64,000 nt of DNA from an uncultured Bacillota bacterium (GCA_945956935.1 CAMFJD010000008.1:1-64000), one strand, 5' to 3'. Numbered from the stretch's first letter, positions 55,371 through 63,215 are shown. The notes: generated from the sequence alone by a model not told the origin. Numbers and translations are program-made.

Positions 55371-55577
55371 ATGAGAATGGAATTGAAACAAGCAAGACAA
55401 GCAAAAGGCTTAACACAAAAAGAGTTAGCTGACAAAATAGGTACTAGCAAATCTGTTATTAGTAATTATGAAACAGGATATGCTACACCAAAATTAGACC
55501 GAATGATTAAACTTTCTGAAATCTTAGACGTAGATATATCAATATTTTTAAAAAAAGATGTAGTTGATAATACCTGA
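55371..55577 (+). CDS. Cro-like XRE-family regulator
   Basis: A 68-aa helix-turn-helix protein (LKQARQAKGLTQKELADKIGTSKSVISNYETG) consisting of little more than the XRE domain, like phage Cro. Its HTH shares SNYETGYATP-type wording with the CI repressor, so they probably bind related operators. ATG 55371 lies 6 nt after GGAG. It starts the rightward operon of the element. Confidence 0.88.
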   Translation: MRMELKQARQAKGLTQKELADKIGTSKSVISNYETGYATPKLDRMIKLSEILDVDISIFLKKDVVDNT

Positions 55578-55717
55578 ACGGAGAAAACAAAGAAAGCACC
55601 ACCAAAACGAAGTAATAGTTGCAACTCAAAAGAGGTTCATTGCAATTTTAAGTGATTTGACTGGTGCACAACGTGATTTTCCGACAACATTCCACGATAC
55701 AGAAAACGGTGATACAC

Positions 55718-56749
55718 ATGATGAATAACTTGAGATTAGACCGGAAACCAACGTTTGTTGCAATTCCAGTTGAAATAATTGATACGCAAGTACTTAATCC
55801 GATGGAAAAAGTACTCTATCTGACCTTATATCGGATAGCTGAACAAAATCAAAACTTCCCAACTACTAGCAAATTAATGGAAACATTACATGTGAAATCA
55901 AAACATACTGTTTTAAAGCACATAAAAAGTTTACAAGAAAAACAACTATTAGTTGTTGAGCCAGTATTTAACGAGTTAGGAATGCAAGAAGCAAATTCAT
56001 ATACGCTGAATACTCAAAATTTATTTTTTGACAATTCATTGATACATAAAGAGATTGCAAAGCAATTTCAAGCGATTGTCGGTGAATTAGACGTATCTGA
56101 ATTAGAATTATTATCTTTAACATCTAAAGCCTACGAAATTCATGCGGAAAACGCTGTTAGAGAGCTTGTAGTTAAATTCTTTACACTGAATCATGAAGAG
56201 CAAGAAAAACCGTTAGAGGGGCTTTTAAAACGTTTAGAAGATGATGTTGTGATGGTGCTAGAACAAACAGAAGCTGAAAAGCAATTTTTAAATACATTTG
56301 TTGATCCAAGCTCAAAAGATAAAGCAACGTTTAATCGACTCATTAAGCAATACCCTGAAGGTGTTGTTCAATATGCACTTGAGAGTGTAAAAGGAAAAGA
56401 TGCACAGCAAAATTGGGCATATATTACAGCTACAATCAAACGTCTATCTGAAACTTGCGTAACGTATGAAGAATGTATCGAACATAAGAAAGCATATTTT
56501 GCTAAGCAAGATGCACTTAACGAAGAAAAGAAAAAAGAGCAACTAAAAAAACAAAAATTAGTTACTCGTTTGATTAATTTGGGTACATTTGGTGAGGTTC
56601 AAAATATTGCTGCATACACTAAAAAAGTACTTGCTGATGAAAATTACAAAAATTTAGATGCTTGTGAATTATTCGACTTGCTGACAGGTCAAAATCATTT
56701 GTGGGCTTCAGATTATGATAAACAAGTATTTGATATTTTATATGCGTAG
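55718..56749 (+). CDS. Replication initiator/DnaD-like helix-turn-helix protein
   Basis: A 343-aa protein. N-terminal winged helix (MEKVLYLTLYRIAEQNQNFPTT and a recognition helix at HTVLKHIKSLQEKQLL) as in RepA-N and phage replisome organisers, a helical middle, a DnaD-like segment (FNRLIKQYPEGVVQYALESVKG) and a basic coiled coil. It likely starts or loads replication of the excised element. Start is one of two ATGs at 55718/55721 with only GGTGA upstream. The 55578-55717 gap has an ATG-less open frame only. Confidence 0.75.
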   Translation: MMNNLRLDRKPTFVAIPVEIIDTQVLNPMEKVLYLTLYRIAEQNQNFPTTSKLMETLHVKSKHTVLKHIKSLQEKQLLVVEPVFNELGMQEANSYTLNTQNLFFDNSLIHKEIAKQFQAIVGELDVSELELLSLTSKAYEIHAENAVRELVVKFFTLNHEEQEKPLEGLLKRLEDDVVMVLEQTEAEKQFLNTFVDPSSKDKATFNRLIKQYPEGVVQYALESVKGKDAQQNWAYITATIKRLSETCVTYEECIEHKKAYFAKQDALNEEKKKEQLKKQKLVTRLINLGTFGEVQNIAAYTKKVLADENYKNLDACELFDLLTGQNHLWASDYDKQVFDILYA

Positions 56750-56766
56750 AAGGAGGTGGCAAATAG

Positions 56767-56949
56767 ATGGTAATTACAGAAAATAAGTGTATGTGTAACG
56801 GTGGTTGTGGTCATGAATTTCATGATGGGGAAGATTTTTTTCGATTAATTACTGGTTCTGGAGATGTTTATCTTTGTAGTGATGATTGCATTGTATCTTA
56901 TTTGGATATGACTGGTTATTTAGAAAGAGAGAAGGTGGAAAGAGTATGA
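56767..56949 (+). CDS. Small Cys-rich (zinc-binding) protein
   Basis: A 60-aa protein with CMCNGGCGHEF near its start and LCSDDC at about residue 37, a treble-clef-like zinc pattern. ATG 56767 follows AAGGAGG. It overlaps the next gene by 4 nt. Unknown role in the element's early operon. Confidence 0.75.
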   Translation: MVITENKCMCNGGCGHEFHDGEDFFRLITGSGDVYLCSDDCIVSYLDMTGYLEREKVERV

Positions 56950-57299
56950 TTGTAGAATTTGAAAACGCTGAAAATAAAAGTGTTAAATTAGATTTGGAAA
57001 CACTCGTTGGTAAAGGTGTAAGGGTGGTGTCATTAACAGCTATCGTTAATTTAGAAAATTATATTGACGATTATGCTGAACCATATTTAATTCGCAAGAA
57101 TAGAAGTCACAAGGGTAAAATTTTACTAAGCGATTATTCCTATCGCTTATATATGAGCGATAATGTTGTAACAGCGATTAATCTAGAAAATCAATCTGTT
57201 GAAATTCATAACACTTACTGCGGATATGATTATGATTTAGGCTTTGAATTTATTTGGATAGCTCCTGATGGAGAGTGTGCATTTGAAGTAGAAAAATAG
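56946..57299 (+). CDS. Hypothetical protein of the element
   Basis: A 117-aa mainly beta protein without recognisable motifs, rich in acidic residues and Tyr. ATG 56946 overlaps the upstream stop (ATGA) and follows GAGAAGGTGG. Co-translated with its neighbour. Confidence 0.65.
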   Translation: MIVEFENAENKSVKLDLETLVGKGVRVVSLTAIVNLENYIDDYAEPYLIRKNRSHKGKILLSDYSYRLYMSDNVVTAINLENQSVEIHNTYCGYDYDLGFEFIWIAPDGECAFEVEK

Positions 57300-57310
57300 G
57301 GGGTAAAAAT

Positions 57311-57481
57311 ATGAAAGTACAAAAAAAAGATGTTGAAACAGGTCAAGTAATTGCAGAGTATCGTAATTTAGAAGAAGCAGCTATTGCAAATTTCATGAAA
57401 ATTGGGGAATTACTTGAACATTTGCATGGATGGTTAGATCATCAAGATGAATTTTATTTTGAATATGTAAAACAGGGATGA
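57311..57481 (+). CDS. Small hypothetical protein (56 aa)
   Basis: Starts with ATG 57311 after AGGGGGTAA, ends at TGA 57479-57481. The sequence opens MKVQKKDVETGQVIAEY and has a helical, acidic C-terminus. Good ribosome site and tight packing with both neighbours support a real gene. No family recognised. Confidence 0.6.
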   Translation: MKVQKKDVETGQVIAEYRNLEEAAIANFMKIGELLEHLHGWLDHQDEFYFEYVKQG

Positions 57482-57486
57482 TTTCA

Positions 57487-57759
57487 ATGACGAAAACACA
57501 ATTTTTAAAAGGGATTGAATTATTACATTTGAAATTTTCAGTATTTGACAAAAAAACCATGACAACATGGCATTTCACCAAGCAAGAAATACAATCATTG
57601 TATTCAGAAATTTCAAATATGAATTACAAACAATATATGACAGTATGTATTCAATGCAGTAAAGCTACAGATCCACCAAAAATAGAAACAATAAAAGAGC
57701 AACTTGGGGTTAAGGATGCAACAATAGGACAACTTGATTTATTTACAATCGAAACATAG
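57487..57759 (+). CDS. Hypothetical protein of the element
   Basis: A 90-aa protein with no recognised domain; the last third contains a CIQC pair and ends QLDLFTIET. I chose ATG 57487, 6 nt after AGGGATGA; an in-frame ATG at 57478 overlaps the upstream stop and cannot be excluded. Confidence 0.6.
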   Translation: MTKTQFLKGIELLHLKFSVFDKKTMTTWHFTKQEIQSLYSEISNMNYKQYMTVCIQCSKATDPPKIETIKEQLGVKDATIGQLDLFTIET

Positions 57760-57791
57760 ACAAATAAAAACACACTAAAGGAGAATTTATT

Positions 57792-58736
57792 ATGATTTAC
57801 GCAATTGATTTAGGAAACGGATTTTCAAAAAGAACATTTGGAGCAGAAACTTTCATTGATCCAACCGTATATGCTTTTCCAAACACATTCTTTGGAGATG
57901 GAGATAAATTAGCAATCAGTATTAACAATCAACAAGCTTTCTTATTAGGAAATGATGCGGTGAATAGTGGGCAACCATTACAGTATGTTTTAGGTGATTC
58001 GAACATAAAAAGATATGAATCTGATGCTTATAAACAACTTGTATTAGCTTTCATTGCGAAGGATTTAAAAGATAATATCACAATTGAAAAGCTTGTATTA
58101 GGACTTCCAATTGACCATTTCAAAGCTAAAAAAGATGCACTCGTTAAATCGTTTGCGAAAACAAAAAATTTAGCAATGTGCAATGGAGAATCGTACTTAA
58201 TTGATATCAAGGAAGTAATGGTTGTTCCCCAACCAATGGGAACATATATCCATACTTTAAACTCACAAAAACAAGAAGTAACATTGATTGTCGATGCAGG
58301 ATATGGAACAGTTGATGTTGCTGAACTCACAGGTTTAAATTCAGTGCGCAATTTTGGTGCGGATATTGGCTTGAAACAAGCATTTATCGAGATTAATTCT
58401 TACCTCAAAGAAACGTATGCAGATTGCCATATCAGTGTTGGAACAGTACACGATGCGCTCTTGAATGGATTGAAGTATAAAGGTGCATATATTGATATTT
58501 TCGAAGATGAATTTATTCAACAAGCGCTGAAAAATCACTTTGATAGACTGTATGCAATGTTAGTTGAAAATTATGGTTCATTTACAAAATTTGATAAAGT
58601 CATTTTCACTGGCGGAACAGCGGAAATGCATAAAAAACACATTGAAGCAAAAGAAGAACCAAATTTTATCATTGTAAAAAACCCACAAACAGCCAACGTG
58701 GAAGGATTTTACACTTTTGGTAAAACAATGAAGTAA
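57792..58736 (+). CDS. parM: ParM/StbA-family actin-like ATPase
   Basis: A 314-aa actin-like protein of the ParM/StbA type. Phosphate 1 loop AIDLGNGFSK (residues 4-13), phosphate 2 VDAGYGTVDV (about 165-174) and adenosine motif FTGGTAEMH (about 277-285) are all there. It polymerises to push DNA copies apart, suggesting the element has a plasmid-like phase. No adjacent ParR; the small DNA-binding candidate is at 59760. ATG 57792 follows AAAGGAGAA. Confidence 0.88.
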   Translation: MIYAIDLGNGFSKRTFGAETFIDPTVYAFPNTFFGDGDKLAISINNQQAFLLGNDAVNSGQPLQYVLGDSNIKRYESDAYKQLVLAFIAKDLKDNITIEKLVLGLPIDHFKAKKDALVKSFAKTKNLAMCNGESYLIDIKEVMVVPQPMGTYIHTLNSQKQEVTLIVDAGYGTVDVAELTGLNSVRNFGADIGLKQAFIEINSYLKETYADCHISVGTVHDALLNGLKYKGAYIDIFEDEFIQQALKNHFDRLYAMLVENYGSFTKFDKVIFTGGTAEMHKKHIEAKEEPNFIIVKNPQTANVEGFYTFGKTMK

Positions 58737-58769
58737 ATTGGAGAATAGGTTGAATAGGGAGGATTTAAA

Positions 58770-59525
58770 ATGAATACTAATATGAAAAATACTATAATAT
58801 CATCACCAGATATATATACTGATATTATATTGGAAATTGCAAGAAAATCGGTAGATTCCATTAATGATATTATTGGTATGTCAAAAAATGCAAAGACAAA
58901 TAAAAGAAAAATACAAAGATGTTATATCATTATGGAATATTTTACAAGATCTGATTTATATTTAGTTCGTGCGTTCAATCGAATTGGTGAAATCAGTTAT
59001 TACGGCCGTCAATTAGACTTTTTTTCACCATCAATATTATCATTAGATATTCTCGACCGTATCGATGGTTACGAGTTTAATTCTTTTCTAAAAAGTGTAG
59101 GTATTGATGAACAGATATTGATAAGAACTTGGGGTGAAAACGTGGATTTTAAGGTTGTGGTTGATTATGGATTCCTGACATGTCTTATGAATGATATTCT
59201 TCCAATACTCAAGTGTAATGTGAAAGTAGGAGAATATCAAAATGAGAAATTTAATGATCAATTTAGTAGAGATTCAGAAATTAAAGCAATACAAAAACTA
59301 ATAGATTCAATAAGAGATTGTTTACTTGAATTTGATGAAGTATTTCTTGAAATGAGAGTAATTAGTGCTAATCTTGACTTAATTAAAGTTAATGACTATA
59401 ACACTCGTATGATTATAGAAAATTCATTTCCGCTTCCAGAGCTAGCATTATCTATGTTAGGTATTATATGCTGTACATTATTTGCTGTCTGGGGTGTATT
59501 ATATCTGGGGGGAGTTTTACATTAA
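58770..59525 (+). CDS. Hypothetical protein with C-terminal membrane anchor
   Basis: A 251-aa protein, helical and soluble for about 225 residues, then one C-terminal transmembrane helix (LSMLGIICCTLFAVWGVLYLGG). Tail-anchored topology with the bulk in the cytoplasm. ATG 58770 follows AGGGAGG. More AT-rich than its neighbours. No family recognised; location among element genes suggests cargo. Confidence 0.65.
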   Translation: MNTNMKNTIISSPDIYTDIILEIARKSVDSINDIIGMSKNAKTNKRKIQRCYIIMEYFTRSDLYLVRAFNRIGEISYYGRQLDFFSPSILSLDILDRIDGYEFNSFLKSVGIDEQILIRTWGENVDFKVVVDYGFLTCLMNDILPILKCNVKVGEYQNEKFNDQFSRDSEIKAIQKLIDSIRDCLLEFDEVFLEMRVISANLDLIKVNDYNTRMIIENSFPLPELALSMLGIICCTLFAVWGVLYLGGVLH

Positions 59526-59709
59526 TGGCTATTGGGTAAAGGGAAGAGATGGGGAACCATTGAAATTAAGTACTGAATTTAGCGATCTAGTCTACACTGA
59601 TAACAAAGAAGATGTTATTAATTTTATTAAAACTTTGAAGCAAAAAGATGCTAGTCACGACTATGCATTAGTTACAATAACAATTGATTTAAGTGATATT
59701 AAATACTAA
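59482..59709 (+). CDS. Small hypothetical protein, start uncertain
   Basis: The open frame extends from a TTG at 59482, but this overlaps the membrane anchor of the previous gene. The best ribosome site, GGGGGGAG (59507-59514), is 6 nt before an ATT at 59521 that touches the upstream stop codon (ATTAA). From there the protein (INGYWVKGRDGEP...) has 62 residues and looks like a complete small alpha-beta domain. A rare ATT start is therefore possible. Function unknown. Confidence 0.55.
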   Translation: MLSGVYYIWGEFYINGYWVKGRDGEPLKLSTEFSDLVYTDNKEDVINFIKTLKQKDASHDYALVTITIDLSDIKY

Positions 59710-59715
59710 AAGATT

Positions 59716-59752
59716 AGGGGTATCTACTCCCCTTTCTATTCTTTAAAGGGGG
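59716..59752 (+). promoter_or_regulatory. Mutually exclusive hairpins before the 59760 gene
   Basis: AGGGG/CCCCT (59716-59720/59729-59733) competes with CCCCTTT/AAAGGGG (59729-59735/59745-59751). The second covers the GGGGGA ribosome site of the next gene, so the CCCC tract can toggle between freeing and hiding it. Confidence 0.45.
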
Positions 59753-59759
59753 AATAATT

Positions 59760-60119
59760 ATGATCCGTTTGCGCTTGAGAAAAGATGAAGATAAATCAAT
59801 TATTGCTTTTTCTAAACAAAAATATATCTCTCACGAATTGAGAGTTGCAATTAAAATATTGATGTATTTGAAAGAGTATTTCCAAAATGAATCGGCTGAT
59901 GATGTGTTTCTGTTATTACGGCAAATATTGCCAAAAAAAGAAAGCAACGAAACGACAGATAATCATGAAAAAATCATTGAGCAAAACCAAAAAGATGAAG
60001 AACAACAAGTGATTAAAGCAACAGTAAAAAAAGAGCAGCAAGAATTGAATGAAACTGAAGTAGCAGATGAAGAGATTTCATCCGATGTTGCAAATCAATT
60101 GATGGCGAATTTCTTATGA
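59760..60119 (+). CDS. Small basic/acidic protein, possible ParR-like partner
   Basis: A 119-aa protein: N-terminal basic region (MIRLRLRKDEDKSI, HELRVAIKILMYLKEYF) that could be ribbon-helix-helix, then a highly charged, Glu/Lys-rich disordered tail. Size and layout fit a ParR/StbB-type adaptor for the ParM gene about 1 kb upstream, but that is inference. Overlaps the next gene by 4 nt. Confidence 0.55.
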   Translation: MIRLRLRKDEDKSIIAFSKQKYISHELRVAIKILMYLKEYFQNESADDVFLLLRQILPKKESNETTDNHEKIIEQNQKDEEQQVIKATVKKEQQELNETEVADEEISSDVANQLMANFL

Positions 60120-61183
60120 TAGAGTTTTTAAAGTCATTTGCAGATTGGCTTGTAGAATATGAACCGATTATGCTTAATGGATCAGTTCAAAATTCCATTT
60201 ACAAGCACATAGATGCTGAAAAATACAGATTAAATGCATTCTTAGACATGATTTTTTTAGAAAAAAAGGGATATTCAGTTACAGAAATTGTCTTTTTTCT
60301 CTCATTTGGTCGTGAATCCATTGAATATATATCAAAATGGATGCCTAGCAAGTATCGAAAAACGATATTGAAATACTTAGCAACAAATAATCTTGAAGTG
60401 GCTAGAAGCTTCATGATTCAAAATATGGATACAATTATGACAATTCGAGTATCGACAGCAAAAGGAAAACATACGCTACAAACAAGTCTAGGTGCAATTA
60501 TCGTAACATTACTAGATAATATTTTGTCACAAGATGGTGAATATGCATTTGAACATATTTATCAGCTAGCAGACATATATACAGAACGTTTTGAAGCTCT
60601 GGAAGCGCTTAATACGCTACACGAATTATCTTTACAAGATCAAGAAGTTATCAAGTTTCTGTTAATTGTATCATCTGATTTCCTGAATTTAAGAGTACAC
60701 GATGTATTTCCAATTGGGTTAATTGAAGAGGCTATCTATATGGCTTACGGAGAAGAAAATCAATTTTATTTGTGGATTAAACACTGTCGTGAAATGCAAA
60801 GTAAGATAGATACTTTGGAAGAGCAATTGCAAGAAGCAAATATGAAAATCATGATTCTTGAAAAAAACACCTTCGCACATGAAGAAAATAAAAAGATTAT
60901 TTATGTTGGTAATAGTGCAAGAAAAAATGATATAGCAAAAGAAGTATCAGTATATACGCATGATTACACTATATTAGATGGGTTTGATGATATTAATCGA
61001 ATCATTCCACAAGGGCGAAATGCTGATGTAATTATTGTTGACACACAATATATTGCACACTCTGTCTATCATCTTTTGATGAATAATTACAAATCAAAAT
61101 TGGTGTTGCTGAATAGATCAGGAATGCTGACTTTAAAAACAACATTACAAGGAATGTGTAAGGGGGAAAATAAATGGATATAA
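60116..61183 (+). CDS. DUF2325-like protein
   Basis: A 355-aa protein: helical N-terminal 240 residues, a coiled coil (about 225-260), and a C-terminal Rossmann-like domain (IIYVGNSARKNDIA ... ADVIIVDTQYIAHSVYHLL ... LVLLNRSGMLTL) that resembles DUF2325. ATG 60116 overlaps the upstream stop. The last 50 codons are duplicated in degenerate form at 61523-61580. Function unknown. Confidence 0.65.
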   Translation: MIEFLKSFADWLVEYEPIMLNGSVQNSIYKHIDAEKYRLNAFLDMIFLEKKGYSVTEIVFFLSFGRESIEYISKWMPSKYRKTILKYLATNNLEVARSFMIQNMDTIMTIRVSTAKGKHTLQTSLGAIIVTLLDNILSQDGEYAFEHIYQLADIYTERFEALEALNTLHELSLQDQEVIKFLLIVSSDFLNLRVHDVFPIGLIEEAIYMAYGEENQFYLWIKHCREMQSKIDTLEEQLQEANMKIMILEKNTFAHEENKKIIYVGNSARKNDIAKEVSVYTHDYTILDGFDDINRIIPQGRNADVIIVDTQYIAHSVYHLLMNNYKSKLVLLNRSGMLTLKTTLQGMCKGENKWI

Positions 61184-61542
61184 AAAAAGTAAAAGAAGGA
61201 GAGCGACTGTTGTTTGTAGGTAGATTTGATGGGATTTATTTTAAACATTCAAAACCCAAACAAGGTATTTTACTACACACACAGTTAAATAAAGTCGAAA
61301 AATATAAATTTAAAAAAATAAAATGTTTAGAAAATAATTTATCTTTTAAAGAGATGGATTTTAACTATGGTAAACAAATTCAATTATTAAAGCCAATAAA
61401 AGGACAACATATAGTTTTCTTTGCGAGAATAGCAAGAAAAAAAGGAAAATATATTTTACAAAACCCAACGAAAATGAAACGTGTAACAATACAAGAGCTA
61501 GATGACTTAATGGCAAGTAGACGAATAGATCAGGAATGTTGA
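61174..61542 (+). CDS. Hypothetical basic protein of the element
   Basis: A 122-aa Lys-rich protein without recognised motif. ATG 61174 follows AGGGGGAAAA within the end of the previous gene (10-nt overlap). Its last residues (RRIDQEC) are read out of phase through the degenerate copy of the DUF2325 gene end, so its natural C-terminus may have been changed by that duplication. Confidence 0.6.
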   Translation: MDIKKVKEGERLLFVGRFDGIYFKHSKPKQGILLHTQLNKVEKYKFKKIKCLENNLSFKEMDFNYGKQIQLLKPIKGQHIVFFARIARKKGKYILQNPTKMKRVTIQELDDLMASRRIDQEC

Positions 61543-61580
61543 CATTGAAAACTACTTTAAAAGGAATGTATGCGGGGTGA
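61523..61580 (+). pseudogene. Degenerate duplicate of the DUF2325 gene end
   Basis: About 57 bp matching 61111-61168 with about a dozen differences. One frame reads NRSGMLTLKTTLKGMYAG then stop, against NRSGMLTLKTTLQGMCKG in the intact gene. A fragment left by duplication or replacement. Confidence 0.65.
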
Positions 61581-61584
61581 AAGA

Positions 61585-61737
61585 ATGAATAAGTATTATG
61601 CAGTAAAAAAAGGTCGTAAAGAAAATGTTATTGTACGATCATGGGGTGAGTGCAAGAAATTAGTGCATAAATATCCAAGTGCAAAATATAAAAGCTTCTT
61701 AACAAGAGAAGCAGCAAAAAAATATTTACAACATTAA
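61585..61737 (+). CDS. Stand-alone RNase H1 N-terminal (viroplasmin-like) domain
   Basis: A 50-aa protein matching the hybrid-binding/caulimovirus viroplasmin domain: YYAVKKGR, SWGECKKLVHKYPSAKYKSF, then TREAAKKYL. In RNase H1 this domain grips RNA-DNA hybrids or dsRNA; here there is no nuclease domain, so the gene encodes only the binder. ATG 61585 follows GGGGTGAAA; the TAA is 9 nt before the structured guide RNA. By inference it could stabilise R-loops formed by the neighbouring CRISPR effector. Confidence 0.8.
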   Translation: MNKYYAVKKGRKENVIVRSWGECKKLVHKYPSAKYKSFLTREAAKKYLQH

Positions 61738-61745
61738 TTAAAATC

Positions 61746-61835
61746 TTCAGGAGGTTTAGCCCTGAAAAGCTCGTGTAAACTTGTATCTAAAAGATATAAA
61801 TGAGCGAGAAACTATGTATTTGAGATAGGAAAATC
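61746..61835 (+). ncRNA. tracrRNA-like RNA ending in an anti-repeat
   Basis: Stem 1 TTCAGG/CCTGAA (61746-61751/61761-61766); stem 2 GCTCGT/ATGAGC (61769-61774/61800-61805) containing a hairpin TATCT-AAA-AGATA (61784-61796). Then 61811-61835 can pair with the CRISPR repeat in 23 of 25 positions (blocks of 6, 5, 7 and 5 bp). The anti-repeat lies only 8 nt before repeat 1, so read-through RNA can fold as a cis single-guide with spacer 1 at its 3' end. Confidence 0.7.
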
Positions 61836-61843
61836 AAATAAAG

Positions 61844-61999
61844 GATGTAGTCCTATCAGAAATAACATAGTACTAAAACATCGTGATTTCAATCTTCGTT
61901 CGTGCTTCTGATTTAGTCCTATCAGAAATAACATAGTACTAAAACACATCGAGCAAAAAGCTTCAAATCCAAAATGATTTAGTCCTATCAGAAATAACA
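61844..61999 (+). CRISPR. Mini CRISPR array: two spacers
   Basis: 36-nt repeats at 61844-61879 and 61910-61945 (one mismatch, at the fourth base), 30-nt spacers at 61880-61909 and 61946-61975, and a third repeat truncated after 24 nt (61976-61999). The repeat ends in ACTAAAAC. The degenerate final repeat and the adjoining anti-repeat indicate plus-strand transcription. No cas1/cas2 nearby. The reverse complement resembles Cas9-type repeats, an alternative reading. I found no match of either spacer elsewhere in this window by eye. Confidence 0.85.
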
Positions 62000-62018
62000 C
62001 ATATATGAGGAAACTAAT

Positions 62019-63215
62019 ATGGGAAAAATAATAATAAATAAAGGATATAAATTTAGAATATATCCCAATAAAGAGCAAGAAATACTTATTCAAAAAACTT
62101 TCGGTTGTTGTCGATTTGTATTCAATTACACATTAGCTACACATAAAAGATTGGAAGATACAATATGGGAAATAACTCAAGGATTAGTTGAAAATGGAAC
62201 TTTAGAAAAAAATACATATAAGTCTAAATTTTTTAATAAGTTTTCAGCCACTAAAGCATTACCAGAGTTGAAATCGAATCATGAATTTCTTAAGGAAGTT
62301 GATTCAAATGCGTTGATTGCTGAAATAGGGAATTTAGAAAAAGCTTACAAAAAATATTATCAAAAATCGAAAAGTAATCATAAAGTTGGAAAACCAAAAT
62401 TCAAACACAAAGAAAGTTCGAAAAAATATTCTACAAATCCACCTTCAAAATATGCAAAACCCACGATTAATAATGGTAAATATATCTGGGAAACACATAT
62501 TGTTTCATATGAAAATTCGCAAATAAAAATAAATAAATTAGGTTGGGTAAAAGCAAAGTTACACATGAAAATGGAGTGTATACGCATTTATGGAATGACG
62601 ATTAGCCAAAGTGCAACAGGAGAATATTACTGTTCATTGAAAACAGAAGAGGAAATAAGTGAACAAAAAAAAGGTGAATCTTCAGTAGGTATTGTTTTAG
62701 CTGACAATCCAATAATAGGACTTTCAAATGGATCAGTATTCGAGAATCCTAATGAATTTACTCAATTGGAACAAAAAATTAAAAAAGAACAAAAGATATT
62801 ATCACGCATGATGCCTGATTCAAATAGATACAATAAACAAAAATTAAAGGTAGCAAAACTTCACGAAAAAATAAGAAGAAAACGTGAATATAATTTGCAC
62901 TGTCTATCTAAAAAAATTGTAAATGAATATGATGAAATGGCGTTAGTGACGGTTAAAGGAATAGGTACTGCCAATATAAATACGCTTGGATTATACGCAT
63001 TATCGGAAATGATTCGGTATAAAGCAGAGTGGCAAAATAAGTTGTGTGAAAAATCCACTATTTCAAATGAACATATTCAAACATGTTCAGAATGTGGTGT
63101 AATCAACGCAGGGAAGATAAGTACTGATTATTGGAAATGTTCATCATGTGAACAGCAACATAAGACAATAGTAAATATTGCCAAAAATATACATAATGTA
63201 AAGAGGGAAGGTTGA
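62019..63215 (+). CDS. Nuclease-dead TnpB/Cas12-like RNA-guided protein
   Basis: A 398-aa TnpB/Cas12f-type protein. The family N-terminus (YKFRIYPNKEQEILIQKTFGCCRFVFNY) and WED/REC body precede a RuvC domain whose acidic residues are all lost: RuvC-I GIDLG reads GIVLA (about residue 227), the RuvC-II glutamate position reads LVTVKG, and HDRD of RuvC-III reads HKTI. The zinc ribbon TCSECG...CSSCEQQH is intact, as is full length. It should bind guide RNA and DNA but not cut, as in TldR repressors and Cas12m. It begins 19 nt after the CRISPR array. ATG 62019 follows GAGGAAA. Confidence 0.88.
   Translation: MGKIIINKGYKFRIYPNKEQEILIQKTFGCCRFVFNYTLATHKRLEDTIWEITQGLVENGTLEKNTYKSKFFNKFSATKALPELKSNHEFLKEVDSNALIAEIGNLEKAYKKYYQKSKSNHKVGKPKFKHKESSKKYSTNPPSKYAKPTINNGKYIWETHIVSYENSQIKINKLGWVKAKLHMKMECIRIYGMTISQSATGEYYCSLKTEEEISEQKKGESSVGIVLADNPIIGLSNGSVFENPNEFTQLEQKIKKEQKILSRMMPDSNRYNKQKLKVAKLHEKIRRKREYNLHCLSKKIVNEYDEMALVTVKGIGTANINTLGLYALSEMIRYKAEWQNKLCEKSTISNEHIQTCSECGVINAGKISTDYWKCSSCEQQHKTIVNIAKNIHNVKREG

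Noticed and set aside
55564-55728. 54-codon open frame between the Cro-like and replication genes
   Set aside because: Only a TTG start with no ribosome site and an amino-acid composition without recognisable fold; kept out of the gene list.
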